A stretch of 50,158 bases of DNA from Methanosarcinales archaeon (GCA_030611045.1 JAUWQN010000003.1:1-50158); one strand, 5' to 3'. Shown: positions 1-8,220, counted from the stretch's first letter. Notes: generated by a model not told the origin, from the letters alone. A program made the numbers and translations.

Positions 1-2
1 TT

Positions 3-1127
3 GAGCTGTTCAACAAAATAAAGCATCTTGAGACAGAATCGTCTACATTGATCTATGACATCACCTCCACGTATTTTTATTCGACAAAATTGCCTAAAGC
101 GCGACTCGGATACAACCGGGATGATAACAGCTTACCCCAGATAAACATCGGATTGGTCGCAACAAAGAACAAAGGTCTACCCGTCCTTTTCAGGACGTAT
201 GAGGGAAATATAACAGATGTGAGGACGGTAGAACAACTTGTTGCAGATGTTAAACGGGTAGACTTCCGCATTGATGCGATAATCCTGGATCGGGGGATGG
301 CGTCAAGGAATAATTTACTAAAGCTGGATGGAGATGGCCTGAAAATAATTGGGGGTATCCCTCTAACGTCCAATGAGGCTAAAGAGCTGGTAGCGCGCGA
401 TATATCCGAAGAAAATGAGTTGATGCGTCCCTCAGGTCTAATCTATTACGAAGACCTCGCTACATCGCTGTTTGGCATTCCTGGTAGGGCAATTATTTGC
501 TTCAATCACAGTGATCTTGAGAGAGAACGCACGGCACGATTGAAAAAGATAGGTATTGCGGAGATAAAAGTCGCGGAGATCTTGTCTTCGCAGACAGGTA
601 ATGAAAATCCAGATAGTCTGGAAAAGGAAATACGAGCGGCAATCCGTGGAGTTTCTGATTATTTTGTGATAAACAACGACGGGAAAACAATAACCGTAGC
701 GCCTCACGCAGAAAATCGAAGAACTGCAAGGCTGCGAGATGGCAAATGCTTGCTTTTCACCACTAATTTTGAGAAGAGTGCATCGGAGATTATTGCCACG
801 TATTTTGGTAAGGATGTCATTGAAAAGATTTTCGATTGCTTCAAAAACTGGCTAGATCTGCAGCCGGTAAGGCATTTTGAGGAGGGAAACATTGACGTTT
901 ATATTTTTATCTGCTATCTTGCATATCTGGATTTGGCACTGTATAAGCATCATTTAGGCGTTACGGGTTGGGCGGGTGTGGAGGATAGTCTGGATGAACT
1001 GGGTAGAATACGAAAAACTACGCTTGATTTTGGTGGAGAAAGCAGTGATAAAATTTCCGTTCTCACTAAAGAGCAAAAGGAGATTATTGAAAAGTTGGGG
1101 TTTGCGGATAGGCTTTTCGGGTTGTAG
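3..1127 (+). CDS. IS4/IS1634-type DDE transposase, 5' end cut by the window
   Basis: The reading frame is already open at base 3 and continues from outside the window, so the start lies upstream; the internal TTG at 48 is not a credible start. The visible part carries the RNase-H-like DDE core typical of IS1634-family transposases: an ITSTYFYS strand with the first Asp (YDITST), the second Asp in AIILDRGMAS, and a helical tail with the late FEEGNIDVYIFICYLAYL segment. The C-terminus (ADRLFGL) looks natural. It would catalyse cut-and-paste transposition. It ends directly against a truncated, oppositely oriented transposase at about 1130-1160, so the element probably landed in or recombined with an older IS. 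No terminal inverted repeat could be established because the left end is missing. Confidence 0.85.
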   Translation, partial: ELFNKIKHLETESSTLIYDITSTYFYSTKLPKARLGYNRDDNSLPQINIGLVATKNKGLPVLFRTYEGNITDVRTVEQLVADVKRVDFRIDAIILDRGMASRNNLLKLDGDGLKIIGGIPLTSNEAKELVARDISEENELMRPSGLIYYEDLATSLFGIPGRAIICFNHSDLERERTARLKKIGIAEIKVAEILSSQTGNENPDSLEKEIRAAIRGVSDYFVINNDGKTITVAPHAENRRTARLRDGKCLLFTTNFEKSASEIIATYFGKDVIEKIFDCFKNWLDLQPVRHFEEGNIDVYIFICYLAYLDLALYKHHLGVTGWAGVEDSLDELGRIRKTTLDFGGESSDKISVLTKEQKEIIEKLGFADRLFGL

Positions 1128-1860
1128 CCCATACAACTCTGAAAGTCAGGATATAAACATGTCCCGCGTCATTCATTCTGGCACGAAACTCTCCGCTCTG
1201 CCCGTAGAAGTCATCGCAACAAATCGCCTCAAAGGGAAAACCGTTAGCATGAACTCGCTGGATCATCTTCCACCCGAGTTCTATCTTCGTCTCGAATTTC
1301 CGCTCAGGTGGAATCCCAACGCGTTCACGCAGCTCAGCCATCTCCTGTGTGAACCACTGCTCGGGCAAATACAATTCACCATCTACCCAGGTCCACTCAG
1401 ACCCGTTGGTGTAAGCCAGAAGAGTCCCCACTTGGCACATATCTACTTTTCCTCTCCGCCCAGAGTATTGCCGCGCAGCACCAGCACTCTTGTTCCCCTT
1501 CTTATCGTTTGCACTCTCATCCAAAATCAGGACATCACCCCGTAGCTCAGGCGTAGCCGCAATTTCCGCTTGCACATGTTGAATCACCGCTTGCGCCGAC
1601 CACGGGGAGTTTGACATGAAATGCTGCATATTCTGTCCAGGAACCCCCATGTTGCATCCAATATTAGCAAAATTGCGCTTATTCTCCATTCGTAACTGAC
1701 CGCATATATAATGGTATGCGTACTCGCCGATGTCACGAGTTTTAGTCTTGAAGTCTTCCTGAAATCGCTGCCAGAACCCGGATAAGCACTGGGTGAGACT
1801 TTGTGTATTCTCAACGGATAAGCCCCATCGCTGGGGCTCAAGTACAGAATCGGCGTTCAT
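1084..1860 (-). pseudogene. IS701-type DDE transposase, C-terminal half missing
   Basis: The first about 235 residues resemble the N-terminal half of IS701-family (DDE_5 superfamily) transposases: the YHYICGQLRMENKRN region, then the catalytic Asp in DVLILDESANDKKG, then GAARQYSGRRGKVDMCQVG and the second Asp region ICCDDFYGQSGEF. After GHVYI the frame runs into unrelated sequence (LTFRVVWATTRKAYPQ) that is antisense to the end of the neighbouring transposase, so the remaining half of the catalytic domain is absent. The gene starts at ATG 1860. It is a broken element and should be inactive. Full-length members are roughly 400 residues against 258 here, of which about 23 are read-through. Confidence 0.8.
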
Positions 1861-1950
1861 ACCGTTATTTATTGTGCAATAGAAGAAGAGGATATAAAAA
1901 GTTTATTGCCAAATGTGACATTGCCAAATTAAATATTGACGATAAACAAC

Positions 1951-2841
1951 ATGGTAGAAGATCTTGGCGATATACTAAGCAACGGATTTGACACGTGGAA
2001 GAAGAATTTGAGTATTTGCCTGCCATTTGTGTTTAGTTTGATACTGACCTCCTTAGTGGCACTTATAATCATCGGTGGTGCCCTACTGGTGACGGTAGGT
2101 CCTGTATTGCCCTCCTTGATGCCCCATATTGCTAATTCCGGTGAGATCCCGCCAGAGATTATTCAACAGCTTTATCCGCTATTCCTTCAAAATATGGGCA
2201 TAATCATCGCGGCAGTCATCATCACGATAATTTTAGTGCTGCTGATAAGTGTTTTTTTCACCGCGGGCGCAATTGGCATGGCGAAAGAGGCGACGGAAAC
2301 GGGTAGAACAAGCCTCTCTGACATGATGGATTATGGAAAACGAAAATTCCTGAATCTGCTTGGTGCCGACATCATCGTTGGTTTAATTGTTCTTGCGGGT
2401 GTGGTATTCTTAGTCCCTGGCGTGTTATATCTGCTTCCAACCATAAACACATCACAAACGCCATTCGACGTAACGAATATGGCAGCATTTGCACTGCTCT
2501 TTTTAGGATTCGTGATAATGCTCATCTATATGCTCATTATAAGCATAATGCTCGCACTTCCACCGTACGCGGTTGTTATAGGCGACCTTAGAGCGGTAGA
2601 CGGTGTCAAAAAGGGGTTTAACTTTTTCATGGCACATAAAGTTGATGTCTTTTTGCTCTGGCTCGTCGTAGGTGTGATAGCCATGGTTGCGAGTATTATC
2701 CTCAGTAATATACCCTTTATTGGACAACTGATAAGCATGGTGGTATCGGTTATTGTCATTCAACCCTTGAGCGTTATATGGTGGAGCAGATTGTACCTGA
2801 GCATGGAGGGAGATTATATTCTTCAAGAATTGGAAAAATGA
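1951..2841 (+). CDS. Polytopic membrane protein of unknown function
   Basis: About 296 residues with five to six strongly hydrophobic segments: an N-terminal pair (LPFVFSLILTSLVALIIIGG and IIIAAVIITIILVLLISVFF), a GxxL-rich central region with LVPGVLYLLP, and two C-terminal segments. The layout of an N-terminal amphipathic region (LGDILSNGFDTWKKN) followed by paired helices resembles archaeal DUF7847/DUF4013-like membrane proteins, but the assignment is by general appearance only. The frame is open from TTG 1936, but ATG 1951 (MVEDLGD) is the more likely start. It stands alone between an IS remnant and a structured repeat. No catalytic motif is visible, and the function is unknown. Confidence 0.7.
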   Translation: MVEDLGDILSNGFDTWKKNLSICLPFVFSLILTSLVALIIIGGALLVTVGPVLPSLMPHIANSGEIPPEIIQQLYPLFLQNMGIIIAAVIITIILVLLISVFFTAGAIGMAKEATETGRTSLSDMMDYGKRKFLNLLGADIIVGLIVLAGVVFLVPGVLYLLPTINTSQTPFDVTNMAAFALLFLGFVIMLIYMLIISIMLALPPYAVVIGDLRAVDGVKKGFNFFMAHKVDVFLLWLVVGVIAMVASIILSNIPFIGQLISMVVSVIVIQPLSVIWWSRLYLSMEGDYILQELEK

Positions 2842-2908
2842 GTTACTGAGCAGGAGAGATACTACTGATTTTAAGCCTATTTATTGCTCTTTTATTATAC
2901 TGACCGCT

Positions 2909-3000
2909 CATATAACGGCTGAGCGTATCCGAAATTCCGAGCAAAGCGAGGAATTTGGGCGGAGGTGCGAAGCACCGTAGCCAGATACGCTCTGTTAGGC
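2909..3000 (-). repeat. attC-like structured element (three-way-junction fold)
   Basis: A 9-bp perfect stem (GAGCGTATC at 2921-2929 with GATACGCTC at 2984-2992) encloses two hairpins: AAATTCC 2932-2938 with GGAATTT 2950-2956, and GGTGC 2964-2968 with GCACC 2972-2976 on a GAA loop. The outer ends resemble integron attC core sites. On the minus strand the element opens with GCCTAAC, a perfect RYYYAAC, and closes with GTTATAT, one mismatch from GTTRRRY. It lies at the 3' end of the minus-strand gene at 3047-4096, where a cassette attC would be. The branched inner fold is unusual for attC, so a generic structured repeat remains possible. Confidence 0.35.
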
Positions 3001-3046
3001 GCAAGCGAGTGTAACGAGCGTGTAATGCGAAGGCGGCACATATTAA

Positions 3047-4096
3047 TTAAAGCTTTGATGTCTTTTCATGAAGTTTGCTAATAACTTTTTGAAAGACGTC
3101 CAGGGCTTTCTCTGCCAAATCTTTATTCGTAAAAATTGGCTCTGATGGAGGGACTTCTTCAAAATTTATTATTGTTTGGTCTCCTTTTGAATGAATTATC
3201 TTGTGTCTCCACTTTATGAACTTCTGCGCTTCAACCAAAATGTCATTTGGGATACCAATTTCCCAGATTTTTAAACCATACCCCTTATTATACGCATCTT
3301 TAAAGGATTCCCAATTTTGAAAGTTTACTGATCTTCTTTCGATAAAAACCTCTAATTCCGTTTTTCCTTGTTTGCTTGTGGTTTCATTTATTTCTCCTTT
3401 GAATTGCTTCCTATATTTCTTGGGAATAAAACGCTCATACAAACCTTCCATATTTACAACCTTACCTTCCTTTTCAAACTCAACAAATCTTGTTCGAGCA
3501 TATACCTCAAAAGCTGTTGTTAGCATGACAATTATCTGTTGAGCTAAAGTCGATTCAAAAAGGAAATCTCCTTTCTTGCAGTTTTCGATCAGTATTCTTA
3601 CTTTCTCCATTTGGAAATCAAAAATCTCTCTTGCCATGGGTTCTAAAACGACTTTTTCGCCAACCTTAACCCTATAAAATCCAACTTGAATGCCTTTATC
3701 TCCTATTTGATAAATTGCTCCATCTTTGCCCACTCGAAACTTAATATTAGGATCTTTAATAGACTTTCCATTTCTAAATTCGCTTCCATAGTCTCCGACG
3801 TAAATGGTATTTTCCTTTTCTGACCATGTGAAAGCAACGAATAACTTTGGAGCATCATGAAAATCTCGAATACTTATTTTTGCGGTTTTCGTTTCGTAAC
3901 TCGGATTACTCTGAATAAACCTAAGATTAAAATCAGAATCTCTTTCTAAAATAAAAACTGTTTGGCCTTTGGCTATTTCAAGTATTCTAATCAACGGTGT
4001 ACCTTCATCAAATAGATTTGATTCACTTACAACAAATTCAACTGTCCCTTCCTGTTCATTTAACTGTTCAACAGGAATCCTAAGTGGGTTATACAT
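3047..4096 (-). CDS. HEPN-like domain protein with beta-rich N-terminal domain
   Basis: This 349-residue protein has two apparent parts. Residues 1-165 are beta-rich (VEFVVSESNLF, KLFVAFTWSEKENTIYVGDYGSE) with a lectin- or jelly-roll-like look. Residues about 175-349 are helical and resemble HEPN domains, with a helix containing LTTAFEVYARTRFVEFEKEG and an R-x4-H motif, R297 to H302 (WRHKIIHS), matching the catalytic signature of HEPN RNases. If functional it would be an RNA-cutting toxin or defence protein. It starts at ATG 4096, preceded by a good AGGAGG site and abutting the stop of a 51-residue ORF. Codons are notably AT-rich compared with the neighbouring operon. The attC-like element at its 3' end suggests mobile cargo. 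The HEPN call is by motif, not by search. Confidence 0.6.
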   Translation of the reverse strand: MYNPLRIPVEQLNEQEGTVEFVVSESNLFDEGTPLIRILEIAKGQTVFILERDSDFNLRFIQSNPSYETKTAKISIRDFHDAPKLFVAFTWSEKENTIYVGDYGSEFRNGKSIKDPNIKFRVGKDGAIYQIGDKGIQVGFYRVKVGEKVVLEPMAREIFDFQMEKVRILIENCKKGDFLFESTLAQQIIVMLTTAFEVYARTRFVEFEKEGKVVNMEGLYERFIPKKYRKQFKGEINETTSKQGKTELEVFIERRSVNFQNWESFKDAYNKGYGLKIWEIGIPNDILVEAQKFIKWRHKIIHSKGDQTIINFEEVPPSEPIFTNKDLAEKALDVFQKVISKLHEKTSKL

Positions 4097-4252
4097 TTAC
4101 CGCCTTCCTCCTATTAATCTTTTGCCGCCGAGCATTATTGCATCTAACTCGTTCATATGCGACATTGATGCCGTATATCCTACCAGTTTGGAGTTATATG
4201 CGAACTGTATGCCGTATATACTTCCCTCTGTCAGTCTTTCATCACCCATCAT
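4097..4252 (-). CDS. Small ORF (51 aa) directly upstream of the HEPN gene
   Basis: An ATG ORF beginning MMGDERLTEGSIYGIQFAYN and ending KRLIGGRR. Its TAA stop directly abuts the ATG of the HEPN-like gene, and the ribosome site of that gene (ATAGGAGG) lies inside this ORF. This is an arrangement expected of translationally coupled partners such as antitoxin-toxin pairs. I do not recognise the product. It could instead be a chance ORF in decayed recombinase DNA, since it starts just after the end of the broken recombinase fragment. Confidence 0.35.
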   Translation of the reverse strand: MMGDERLTEGSIYGIQFAYNSKLVGYTASMSHMNELDAIMLGGKRLIGGRR

Positions 4253-4257
4253 TTTCC

Positions 4258-4475
4258 CTATATGTCAAATTCAGAATAAGGCACACTCCAACATTTCTCT
4301 TCTGGATGCCATCTGTATGTATCCTTCGATAGTTTTAATCTTTGTGATGGATGTAGTCAAGGTTATACGGGAAAGAGATTTTAATCCTTTCTCCGTCTTT
4401 CCCAACTTCTATCAGTTCTATCGTATCCGCAATATTGCGTATATAAATCCCTTGGTCGAACTTCTCAATCGTCCC
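4258..4475 (-). pseudogene. Decayed tyrosine-recombinase-like N-terminal fragment
   Basis: Read on the minus strand, three short frames join into one recognisable sequence once two small indels are undone. IRNIADTIELIEVGKDGER and KISFPYNLDYI (4335-4475) continue after a +1 insertion as KIKTIEGY. After a 4-base ATAC duplication the third frame gives RWHPEEKCWSVPYSEFDI, ending in a stop at 4258. The string GYRWHPEEKxWSVPY is typical of the N-terminal region of archaeal XerC/D-like integrases (and resembles HARP-type sequences). The catalytic domain with the R..HxxR..Y residues is absent. It lies immediately downstream of the Pup-like gene stop, with only 4 bases between them, so a mobile element once bordered the conjugation locus. 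Confidence 0.55.
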
Positions 4476-4479
4476 TTAA

Positions 4480-4731
4480 CTATTCACCCGAAGTCGCATA
4501 TATCTCATACGGCATTATCTTCTTATTCGCCTTCTTCTTCCCTTTCAATTTACTTACAAGGCTAGCGGCTTTCTCCTTCTTCTGGCGCTTCTTCAACCGT
4601 TCCATTATGCTTGCCATCTCATTCTCTTTTTCTTCATCGCCGTATTCTATCTCTTCCTCACTTAGCGCTTCCTCTTCCTCTTCTACTCCCTCTTCTATCT
4701 CCATGCTCCCTTCGGAAACCGCCACACTCAC
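4480..4731 (-). CDS. Pup/UBact-like protein modifier with C-terminal Ser-Gly-Glu (candidate)
   Basis: An 83-residue, highly charged, low-complexity protein. Residues 11-40 are acidic (EEGVEEEEEALSEEE), residues 41-71 are basic and probably helical (IMERLKKRQKKEK, KLKGKKKANKK), and the chain ends PYEIYATSGE. Pup ends in Gly-Gly-Gln/Glu and bacterial UBact proteins end in a Gly-Gln/Glu pair; the C-terminal Glu is what PafA joins to substrate lysines. Here the Glu is encoded directly, so no deamidation would be needed. It starts at GTG 4731 behind GGGGATGAG. It is the last gene of an operon with an ARC-type ATPase and two PafA/Dop homologues, exactly the partners expected of a modifier. The protein is too short and low-complexity for homology alone, so the call rests on terminus, composition and context. 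Alternative: an unrelated charged protein. Confidence 0.7.
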   Translation of the reverse strand: MSVAVSEGSMEIEEGVEEEEEALSEEEIEYGDEEKENEMASIMERLKKRQKKEKAASLVSKLKGKKKANKKIMPYEIYATSGE

Positions 4732-4852
4732 GTTAATCTCATCCCCTTTTTACCTTGCAAGCAAATACCGTTACTTAAAAATTATCCTTGTTTCTATTTA
4801 TCATTTTTCATTCATTCATTGATACTGAATAAAACTAACTCTAAATGTTACG

Positions 4853-6442
4853 TTACAGAATCACCTTCTCGGGGTATAATCCTTTCGCGGCTGCTAAAAT
4901 CACCTCTAAGTCTGCACCTTCCATCAGTTCATCACTCATCTCATCCTTATTCAGCATAAACGGCTCGTCCAGTATTATTTTCGCTTTGCCAACCGTCATC
5001 GTTGACCAGCTAATATTTCTTACACGCGAGCGGTATCGTTTCAATAGTTCAACTTTAAAAAATTCTCGCGTCTGCTCGGGTGCATTACTCAATGCATAGT
5101 TCACTCGTTCCGGAAGCGAGGACCAATCCACATCCGGCAATTTGCTCTTTGCGAATGCTAATGAATCCTTTGGATTGAACAGGCAATCACTTATTATACT
5201 TCCTTTTTCGTCATCGAGGTAATACCGCACGCTCTCATCCAGCAATGCATATTGGTTACAGACACTCATGCCTTCAGAGGCAGTTTTTGGCTCGTAATTC
5301 ACAAGCAACGCCAATTTCGTTACCCAGTCAATACCATCCACGTAGTTCTCCAGGCTCCGCGCTTCTAAGTCTTCTATCAGATTATTAAAACAGTTTAGCC
5401 CTATTTCATCCCACTTACCCACTTCTCCACCCTCATTATCCTGCATCTTCTCTATCGCATCTAAATAAAACCGTAAAATGGATACCGCATCTGTTCTCTC
5501 TCCGGTCTTCAATTTTATCGCCCACTCGCAGTCCTGTGTATCCAGTGATAGTTTCTTGAACGCTCTTACCGGGTCTTCTATCTCTGGTGCATCATCTAAA
5601 AAGTCCAACTCAAACGCACGCGTTACCAGCGCTTGTGTGATATCACGCAAGAAAATCGCATATTCAGAACGAAGCGCCTCGTAATGAATATCATGCAGTC
5701 GCCAATACTGATGCGCGGCATGGGGCTGATCTCTCGTGTTCAGGATGCCTCTTCCCGTAGTGGTAGAAAGCGAAGATTTTTGCACAACAAACATCGCTCG
5801 TGGTGAAATAACGAACTTCACTCCCCCTTTACCAACGTTCTCTCCTGAAACAACATCTCCGGATCCGGTGAACAGTATTCTTGTAACGACCCAGGGTATG
5901 AGCGCTTTTTCTACACGACTCCAATCTTTGCACGCTGCCCGGTTTGTGATTATATTCCCATGCGTAGCGTAGGTATTGGTCTTTATCTTTCCCCCTTTAC
6001 CCGTCCGCATACCAGTTTCAGGAGAAGGAGAAGAAGGAGAAGAAGTAAAGAAATTGGCAACATTATTCTTATGGATGACTATTTTCTCCTTTAACGCTAA
6101 ACTCGCCTCTCGCGACCCCACAAAGGCGTAGATCTCTGATGCTTTATCGTATGCCACGGCGTCAAAAGGGTTATTATAAGACGGTGTTGCAATCTCAAGA
6201 TGCCCCATATCGTTATAAATCCGAGAGCCGTTATCACCGTATGAAGACGTTATTTTCGATTCATGCAGCTCTTGCGAGACTTCCGTAATAATGTCCCACG
6301 TCACATCTCTTGAAAATCCGCTCCTTTTTAAACCTTGAATCGCAGCATTAACCAGCAATGAAGGATTTAAGCGTGCTTTCGCACTCACTGGATATTCCTG
6401 CTCAATTCCCCTTATCTTATTCTCTGTCCCTATCCGTGGCAC
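4853..6442 (-). CDS. Dop-like depupylase/deamidase of the PafA-Dop family
   Basis: This 529-residue protein matches the carboxylate-amine ligase fold of Dop along its length. It has the first-strand metal-binding motif GIEQEY (E14, E16), then NGSRIYNDMGHLEIATP, in which D78 falls where Dop has its catalytic Asp and the spacing YxDxxHxEY is that of Dop, not PafA. Next come HKNNV, a variant THGN for THEN, the FTGSG loop, the ISPRAMFV strand and GILNTRDQPHAAHQYWRLH (Dop usually has TRDEPHAD). The C-terminal domain contains REFFKVELLKRYRS, close to the Dop pattern RxYFRGExLRRF. Expected roles are removal of the modifier from substrates and, in other systems, deamidation of the modifier's C-terminal Gln. 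The start is GTG 6442 behind AAGGAGAAAGGAA, only 13 bases after the upstream stop. There is a low-complexity insert (TSSPSSPSPE) near residues 132-141. Confidence 0.85.
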   Translation of the reverse strand: MPRIGTENKIRGIEQEYPVSAKARLNPSLLVNAAIQGLKRSGFSRDVTWDIITEVSQELHESKITSSYGDNGSRIYNDMGHLEIATPSYNNPFDAVAYDKASEIYAFVGSREASLALKEKIVIHKNNVANFFTSSPSSPSPETGMRTGKGGKIKTNTYATHGNIITNRAACKDWSRVEKALIPWVVTRILFTGSGDVVSGENVGKGGVKFVISPRAMFVVQKSSLSTTTGRGILNTRDQPHAAHQYWRLHDIHYEALRSEYAIFLRDITQALVTRAFELDFLDDAPEIEDPVRAFKKLSLDTQDCEWAIKLKTGERTDAVSILRFYLDAIEKMQDNEGGEVGKWDEIGLNCFNNLIEDLEARSLENYVDGIDWVTKLALLVNYEPKTASEGMSVCNQYALLDESVRYYLDDEKGSIISDCLFNPKDSLAFAKSKLPDVDWSSLPERVNYALSNAPEQTREFFKVELLKRYRSRVRNISWSTMTVGKAKIILDEPFMLNKDEMSDELMEGADLEVILAAAKGLYPEKVIL

Positions 6443-6455
6443 TTCCTTTCTCCTT

Positions 6456-8192
6456 CTACACTTCCTTGCTTATCTCTGCTATCTTCTTCTTTATTGATTC
6501 CTCATTCCAGCCATCCAGTTCATCGAACCGGAACGTTTTGTTATTAGCATACAACAGGTAATCTAAGTATGGGTTTCTGACGATTCTATCTCTTATTTCC
6601 CTGCTTATCTCATCCTCCCAGCCCCTTATATCATCCTCCTCGGCGAGCAATCGTACGAGAACCTGTCGTGCTCCTTCTCCTCTACTCCGCTCTCGGCAAA
6701 ACACCACTACCGCACTTGGCATTCTCGCGAGTTCCGGATAACGCTCAAACAGCCGTGCATATTCCTCGCTGCTCGGTCTGCTCACATCTATCTTCACATT
6801 TGGCTCCTTGTTTATCGTTATCTTATTCCAGCTTAGTGTCGCATTCTCGAATGCAGACGCAAGTCTAACCCGTAACTCGGCTCGCGAATTCTTCGGTGGA
6901 AAGAGTAACGCTTCTCCTACATCCTCTTCGGTTAGTATTCGTTCCACTCCAATCTTATCCGCAACGCACTCGTATAAGTCGTAATCACAGAGATTGGTGA
7001 AATCAAAAGATGCGGCTATCTTCTTCTCCATCTGATCTTCCATCATATACATGCTCCGGTAATCAAACTTCCCTATTGGGATGTAGTTGTATTCAAAATC
7101 ATTTATCTCGTTCTTTATCGCCCATAACTTCATTACCCATTCTATGCGACGGAAAACGTAAGGATCTTCAAGCAATCCCTGGTCAAACTTGGCGCAAATC
7201 CTCTTAAAAGTATCCAGGGCATATTTATCCCAGTAAGAGACTTTTCGCTCCTCAAACAACTCCTCTATTGCTTCGAGATAGTAACTCGTAAGGTAATCAA
7301 TGGCGGATTCCGTCCTCCCATTCATCAGCTTTATGCGCCAGTCACCTTCCGTATTCGCTGAAATATCTTTAAAAGTATGAAGTGGATTCCAGATCTCTTC
7401 CACATGCGTGATTTTCCCTGACTCTATCGCATCTATTACATACGACGTAATGGCATTGCAGAGCAACCTTGTGACCTCCGAACGAACTCCTTCGCCTGAC
7501 GTAACATGCACACGATATGTATCCCTTGTGCTCAATGGTTCGTCCCGTGTGGATAATATCGGCCACTGCGACGGTGATTCGGTGAAAACCCTTCGAGAAA
7601 CCATCGCTTTGGGCGATATTACGTATTTTATCCCTTCTTTATCCGCCACATAACCTCCAGCGCCAAAGAATATCTTACGAAGCACCAGAAACGGGATGAG
7701 TAAATTCTCTTTGCCTACAAAATTCTTCCGGTCCACTGTATATGACTCGTGCGTGCCCCTGCTGTACCTCTTGTCTATCTCCACGTTTGCTTTCCAGCAC
7801 TGGATATAGGCTAAAGACCTCTTTCTCTTCTTCAATTTCTCTCGGTATCGTTCGTTTGCTTTCTCCACGCCTATCTGCATGTACAGCTCTGCTGCCTTGT
7901 CATATTTAAGCACCTCGAAGGCATCTCTACATTCAGGCGTTGCTATCTCGAGATGCCCGCCCGTGCAGATGTAAATTCGCGATCCATTCCTCAAAAAGCC
8001 ATCGTTCCTTCTACGCAGCTTCGAGCAGATCGCATTCGATTCGTCAAAAAAAGTATAATTCTCGAGTGCGCGAATTACTTCATCCACATGATAAAATCTT
8101 GCATAACGGTACAATCCCGGTGATTCGGAACTTAGGCCCACCCTAAATTCATGCTCGAGCCCTTGCCATTTGTTCAAATCCTCCCTTTCCAT
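6456..8192 (-). CDS. PafA-like modifier ligase family protein with Asp-to-Cys change
   Basis: This 578-residue PafA/Dop-family protein has GLEHEF (E13, E15) for the first metal-binding strand, and FLRNGSRIYICTGGHLEIAT, which aligns with PafA [20 protein letters not shown] with the same number of residues before the His. That spacing places it on the PafA (ligase) side. At the catalytic Asp position it has Cys76 (TGC, read directly from the DNA). Downstream are the NV and GTHESY motifs, FFGAGGYV, PILSTRDEP and a C-terminal RAELRVRLASAFENATLSWNKI resembling the family's C-terminal domain. Expected role: ATP-dependent joining of the Pup-like C-terminal Glu to lysines. The Cys substitution means activity cannot be assumed; it could be a divergent ligase, or an inactive regulatory paralogue. 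It starts at ATG 8192, 28 bases after the ATPase stop, in one operon. Confidence 0.8.
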   Translation of the reverse strand: MEREDLNKWQGLEHEFRVGLSSESPGLYRYARFYHVDEVIRALENYTFFDESNAICSKLRRRNDGFLRNGSRIYICTGGHLEIATPECRDAFEVLKYDKAAELYMQIGVEKANERYREKLKKRKRSLAYIQCWKANVEIDKRYSRGTHESYTVDRKNFVGKENLLIPFLVLRKIFFGAGGYVADKEGIKYVISPKAMVSRRVFTESPSQWPILSTRDEPLSTRDTYRVHVTSGEGVRSEVTRLLCNAITSYVIDAIESGKITHVEEIWNPLHTFKDISANTEGDWRIKLMNGRTESAIDYLTSYYLEAIEELFEERKVSYWDKYALDTFKRICAKFDQGLLEDPYVFRRIEWVMKLWAIKNEINDFEYNYIPIGKFDYRSMYMMEDQMEKKIAASFDFTNLCDYDLYECVADKIGVERILTEEDVGEALLFPPKNSRAELRVRLASAFENATLSWNKITINKEPNVKIDVSRPSSEEYARLFERYPELARMPSAVVVFCRERSRGEGARQVLVRLLAEEDDIRGWEDEISREIRDRIVRNPYLDYLLYANNKTFRFDELDGWNEESIKKKIAEISKEV

Positions 8193-8220
8193 TTCTCATG
8201 TCAGAGTTAAGTTAACCAAA

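Noticed and set aside
976-1545. 189-residue plus-strand frame across the two transposases
   Set aside because: It is antisense to the IS701-type transposase and overlaps the end of the other; no independent support.
4084-4822. Plus-strand open frames opposite the Pup-like and HEPN genes
   Set aside because: They are serine/leucine-rich translations antisense to better-supported genes, with no ribosome sites or motifs.
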